The position numbers and the translations under genes were made by a program. Shown one piece after another: positions 63,601 to 64,000 of a DNA stretch of 64,000 nt (position 1 is its first letter; every line of letters begins with the position of its first letter). Origin of the DNA: Streptomyces composti (GTDB taxonomy: Bacteria; Actinomycetota; Actinomycetes; Streptomycetales; Streptomycetaceae); contig NZ_JAATEM010000005.1 of the NCBI RefSeq assembly GCF_012034205.1, positions 124,001 to 188,000 of the forward strand. Reading direction: 5' to 3'. The notes below the pieces were generated by a model that worked only from the letters and a program-made list of their open reading frames with translations, was not told where the DNA came from and searched no databases.

Positions 63601-64000
63601 CGGGCCGGCGATCCGGTCGGGGTCGGTCTCCCCGGCGGCGAGCAGGCGCAGGGCGGCACGCAGGGTGTCGTGGTCGCCCGCGGGGATCACGGCCCGGTGC
63701 TCGAAGTGGGTGCGGTGGTGGGCGAGGGTCGCCGCCACGGCGTTCAGGGGCAGGCCGGGTCGTGCGGCGAGGGCGTGTTCGAGGCGCTCGGCCTGTCCGC
63801 GCAGTGCGGCCGGGGTGCGGGCGGAGAGCGGGAAGAGGAGCCGGCCGGCGGGGCCGGGAACGGGTGCCGGCTCCTGCTCCGTGTCGCGCGGGGCCTCCTC
63901 CAGCACCACATGGGCGTTGGTGCCGCTGATGCCGAAGGCGCTCACCCCCGCGCGGCGCGGGCGGTCCTCGGTGCGCGGCCAGGGGCGCGGCTCGGTGAGG
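51676..64000 (-). CDS. Type I polyketide synthase with C-terminal condensation and FkbH domains (partial)
   Basis: The gene enters from the right edge, so its N-terminus is missing; about 4,108 codons are visible. Domains in order, by nucleotide: KS C-terminal end (64000-63870); AT1 (63600-62640, GHSQGE, YASH: methylmalonyl type); DH1 (62490-61600, HTVFGRTVVSG with Ser for the usual Pro, then HPALLDAALH); KR1 (61010-60300, GGLGAVG, LAD, S/Y/N present); ACP1 (60240-59960, LGMDSV); KS2 (59880-58600, DTACSSS, EAHGTGT, KSSIGH); AT2 (58300-57380, GHSLGE, unusual FASH); DH2 (57215-56340, HRVTGEVWLPG, HPALLDAAFH); KR2 (55700-55150, LDD: B-type); ACP2 (54900-54670, LGLDSL); condensation domain (54580-53340, HHAVSD); FkbH-like domain (53260-51680, DGDETLWGG, RRTNQFTL). 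It is the core of the cluster and is followed by the reductase gene after 60 bp. Confidence 0.93.
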   Translation of the reverse strand, partial: LTEPRPWPRTEDRPRRAGVSAFGISGTNAHVVLEEAPRDTEQEPAPVPGPAGRLLFPLSARTPAALRGQAERLEHALAARPGLPLNAVAATLAHHRTHFEHRAVIPAGDHDTLRAALRLLAAGETDPDRIAGPHLALPQGKVAFVFPGQGSQWAGMARDLLESDPVFADELDRCDAALRPFTSWSALAVLRGDAGAPSPDRVDVVQPVLFAVMVSLAAVWRARGIRPDAVIGHSQGEVAAACVAGALSLNDAAAVVALRSQALTALSGTGTMAVVALPHTETEARLAALGGDRVSVAAVNSGRSTVVAGETRAVEELLAALGREQVFARRLDVDYASHSPAVEAVRTEIVEELDGVVATPAPIAWYSTVTGAPVTGELDAGYWYTNLREPVRFGPAAERMIADGYRCFVELSPHPALLTALRTVAEDTGTEDLVAVGSLRRDEDALACLDRATAELHVHGRTVDWRRLVPGTAPADLPTYAWDEQRHWSEAAVAAAAPGLFDRATHPLLGVQLQSADETRWTFRNEWSAATADWLPDHTVFGRTVVSGTTLTELCRAALAVARPGTPSDITDLLLLAPLALPSDGTTEVSVEVVTSGPAPEITVHSRPRGQEAAGWTLHATATGTAADEATATTGEAPPAWPDGADPAWSEDTYERLAALGLGYGPAFRCVRQAVRTGDGTLLARLALPRSARDTGDLYPVHPALLDAALHVAAGLDPDGARALLPVAVGRCVLPPGNPGELTVSVRRTSASGTDVTLDVGLWDADGLPAGRLEGVRLRAADPADLDASSESARHLYQVAWTPLAAQPAPAGTWRVLGESPETAAVERELTASGETLAAPDERPDVVVRLWPRSGPDTLPGEAATAALRELRDLVALPPEETPARILWVTRGAVAAAASDAVPGLARSALWGLVRSARAEHPGLPLVLLDLDDDSEDEAAVLRTAAAQREEPELACRRGEVLAPRLVRARFTGAEAGHSDSDSEAGGAEAPANRIPVEGTVLITGGLGAVGRTVAHLLAEHGTPRLLLTSRRGEDDPRAAEVTAELAALGTEVEVAACDAGDADALAGLLAGIPEETPLRGVVHCAGVLADGVVADLTPERLTRVLRPKADGAAHLHRLTAHLDLDLFLLVSSAAGVAGNAGQGNYAAANVFLDQLAHRRRALGLAAQSVSFGVWAGQGLAAGHADLDRMARLGHRALTPGQARDLIELSLRRPAPHLVAWPLDLPRLRAALTAAPGGTPALWRTLLPAAPRTGTGADRLADRLARLPEDERAERVLALVREEAARALGLRSPDAVRPEQLLRELGMDSVTALDLRNRIGARFDARLPATLLFDHPTPARLTAHLLSTVLAGGRTAAGHPAPRQAPAGRSAPAADEPVAVVATACRLPGGADDPESLWRLLEERRDAVGPFPAGRWDVESLYHPDPDNPGTSYAREGGFLDDIESFDAGFFGITPREAAAMDPQQRLLLETAWEALERAGIVPADLAGSTTGVYVGMFGSGYLAGARLDQLDGYVGTGSAPSVASGRLAYALGLHGPAMTVDTACSSSLVATHLAVQGLRSGECDLALAGGVTLMVTPQTFVEFSRLRGLSPTGRCRSFSDDADGAIWAEGAGMVVLKRLSDARRDGDEVLAVLRGTAVNQDGRSQGLSAPNGPAQEEVIRRALEQSALTPADIDHVEAHGTGTTLGDPIEANALARVFGATRPPGRPLYLGSLKSSIGHVQAASGTAGLIKVVESLRHGTLPATLHADTPSRHVDWESSGLHLLREPVPWPSGERVRRAGVSAFGISGTNAHVIVEEAPPAPAGDRDRRNAPPAAGLFLLSARSEAALRGQAARLARRLADDDTPLADVAYTLARHRSHFERRAGLAAAGRDELLARLEALASGRMPVPPARAEQDGKVAFVFAGHGGQWPGMGLELMEESEAFRAELTRIDEAVRRHAGWSVLDALRAPEEFSPLERTEYLQPALFAVNASLAAAWRALGVTPDAVTGHSLGEIAAAYSAGALTLDDAVTVVTGRAHAVVPLVGRGGMIAVELPPAEVGELLEPYAGRLFVAADNGPRSTAVSGDAGALAELRTLLEGRGVTVRRLSTPFASHTPLMEPLRDELLERFGGVRPGEPHTLLYSSVLAEPVPGEQLDAAYWFSNLSRPVRFAGTVRRLLEDGYRYFVELSPHPSLTASVEAVAAETGADAAAVGSLHRRQDGRRILLRRVGELYASGHTPDLKALFPAGRRVSLPTYAFARTRHWLAPAPAGASGGSSLLGTHVEASDTPGHHLFQSEIDLRDRRFAYLTDHRVTGEVWLPGSAFLTMALEAATAVTAHGGAGDGEVRLADVAFLRPLRLEEERPVRLQLVLRPAGDGAREFTVAAAAPGAGWERHATGRILTGGDGGTGDPEPPSGLRARCAEQADPQALYARLGTLGIEYGPAFRGLTEAHRDATHVLARLAERPAEGHLLHPALLDAAFHTAGLPGDAPEGRAFVPAGVGRLRHTGRRTAPAWVTCALRSLDGDTATLDLRLWDEDEQLLLEAEEFRLAALSPLDGALFETRWQPRPEAREPAGDGRWLILADTTGVAEALAERLGPPGRHVLARRGGTFTAEGPGRYVLDPADEPQMHRLLDEAFPDAPPERVVLLTALDAPPVTDAASAGQAARLCCLSTLHVVRALTGRGGPAPRLFVVVRSSQAAGPGERVTCPQQALAWGFALAVAQEYPELATTLVDLPATGGTDALWTQLRHADDERLVALRDSGRLVPRLARTRPDDRADGTVSPDGVHLITGGLGGLGRVVAERLVRLGARRLALLGRGTPGPDAAAWITSLEQRGVAVHLVRADVADGAALSAALDAVREAAGPVATVVHAAGVLDDATVANLADDRVLRVLAPKVLGTALLTELVPEAGNLVLFASAAGLLGNAGQAPYSAANAFLDAWAHHLGHRRAQSLDWGPWTGVGMVAASGTRAAETGRTGLVPFTPEEGGELFARLLSDSRRQLAPIALDRETPALAPEIARTRPMLADLVGGAARDGGADGLVRKIFAATSEDDRTLWIEAYVRARITAVSGGVADVSATTALKELGLDSLMLVRLRNDFARELGVDLPAAEVFSAADTRGLARMLAAALPGRAAAPEGEPAPEEQPGAAEEVPGTELLPATRDVLRLLRSAGPGMPDAAHGIGLALRLTEPTTEEALTGVLARLTARHAALRTGIVSGPEGGRRLCVHREVTRPLLRWTTVTDEGGIDPASRLRALLEPPFDLALPSLWRFELLDGGAEHGQVLVLGAHHAVSDLQSLLLVAGEIDRELSGTRLDDTLTNRDVHLLLEAQQGGSPGQDAATAAWHEAFEGADRLDLTLSHERPATRSYRAGSVTVTMPEGLTEKITAAASRLAVTPAAFCLGVLTVLLARLRERERFVLAVPVDTRIHADAYDAVGFFGVPVPFPAEAHPGERVEEVLRRTDHRLQRILAKGAMFSDVLPVLSRQGLHRPHAPLVEVYFNYVRSAAGRLGRVQVLPAGTGYSDLDLMITMTPDAHSIRFDHNLDILDARATSELAGEYLRLLEEAAETPATPVGKPGEPGERAAHAPRADSSAAAGPARTRVALAATFALGSLPLICETAFDEVAGTAPTEVAEAPYHQVLAALQDPSGVFADPATRAGVVLLRGADLERFGAVGDELLTELRTAYPAALRGLAERTGKPLVVGVLPTARPEDRFTAWERELAAGLAEQPGLAVLGPDDWTRNHPVERVFDERTERLAHLPFTTEFQAAVALTLADTLRAARRRPKVIAVDGDETLWGGVAGETGPESVDLTGPRALLARRLLRWREAGALLVLVSNNDEDVVRAVLDRPDSILEPEHFSVLSAEWGPKPERLAAAARTLGLGLDSFLFLDDNPAEIARMRAAHPQVLSVTCPPAGELAGFLRRLWPLTPAAVTAEDALRARFYAQEREREAVRAQTSFEDFLAGLRLEVDIRPLTEQDVPRGEQLVRRTNQFTLRARSADGGDLARWRERGEVWTAAARDRFGDYGQIALLAVRAEGDLLDLLAWSMSCRALGRGVEERLLRWMADRAGELGCTKVRLTAERTERNAPARRLLAALGGGDENDERLEAVVTPEHLRAFRSWRQQ

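Overview
The window is a piece of a Streptomyces-type actinomycete chromosome. GC content is very high throughout and codons end almost only in G or C. GTG and TTG starts are common, and the gene families are typical of the genus: SpoIIE-type phosphatases, GAF-ANTAR, a Tat-exported PhoD, a chitin-binding streptogrisin-like protease, an LAETG sortase substrate and a CebR-type operator. I saw no tRNA, rRNA, CRISPR array or insertion sequence.

Layout. 1-9.8 kb: the start of a divergent FAD oxidase, a TetR-glpD pair, a secreted dipeptidase-like protein with a discoidin domain, a SpoIIE-type phosphatase, a MASE1 membrane sensor, a lipoprotein L,D-transpeptidase, a coiled-coil DNA-binding-like protein and a cupin. 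10-16 kb: MarR, a membrane SpoIIE-type phosphatase, a gene-free stretch with a hairpin and a palindrome, phosphoglucomutase, two small basic proteins and an orphan cbiZ. 16-21 kb: a minus-strand group (SRPBCC, phytoene-desaturase-like oxidoreductase, unknown, SDR), then an MpaB/DUF2236 oxygenase and a CsbD protein. 21-28 kb: GAF-ANTAR, a secreted AMIN-like protein behind two identical 12-bp palindromes, a large GAF/PAS/SpoIIE phosphatase and an MMPL transporter. 28-40 kb: a cell-wall-anchored DUF1996 protein, a GNAT and a BrkB/YihY protein flanking a perfect CebR operator, miscellaneous enzymes, a decayed 1.2-kb stretch with 24-bp tandem repeats, PhoD and a secreted S1 protease.

Two accessory systems stand out. 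At 40.1-44.1 kb, five minus-strand genes start from an AT-rich promoter. A 62-residue peptide is followed by an unknown 230-aa protein, two paralogous ~300-aa proteins and a cytoplasmic serine hydrolase, and the last four overlap by 4 bp each. This looks like a peptide-modifying (RiPP-like) or other undescribed cassette.

At 48.0-64.0 kb is the 3' half of a type I polyketide cluster. The open-ended megasynthase reads (KS)-AT-DH-KR-ACP-KS-AT-DH-KR-ACP and then continues into a condensation domain and a C-terminal FkbH-like domain. The next gene encodes a carrier protein fused to a thioester reductase and to a domain that I associate with cholesterol-oxidase-like fusion proteins; the gene after it encodes the alpha/beta hydrolase normally found in those fusions. 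My inference is that FkbH loads a glyceryl unit on the downstream carrier protein, the C domain joins it to the polyketide, and the reductase releases the product, possibly as a glycerol (or glyceraldehyde) ester. A truncated CYP152-type P450 and a catalase lie on the downstream side of the cluster.
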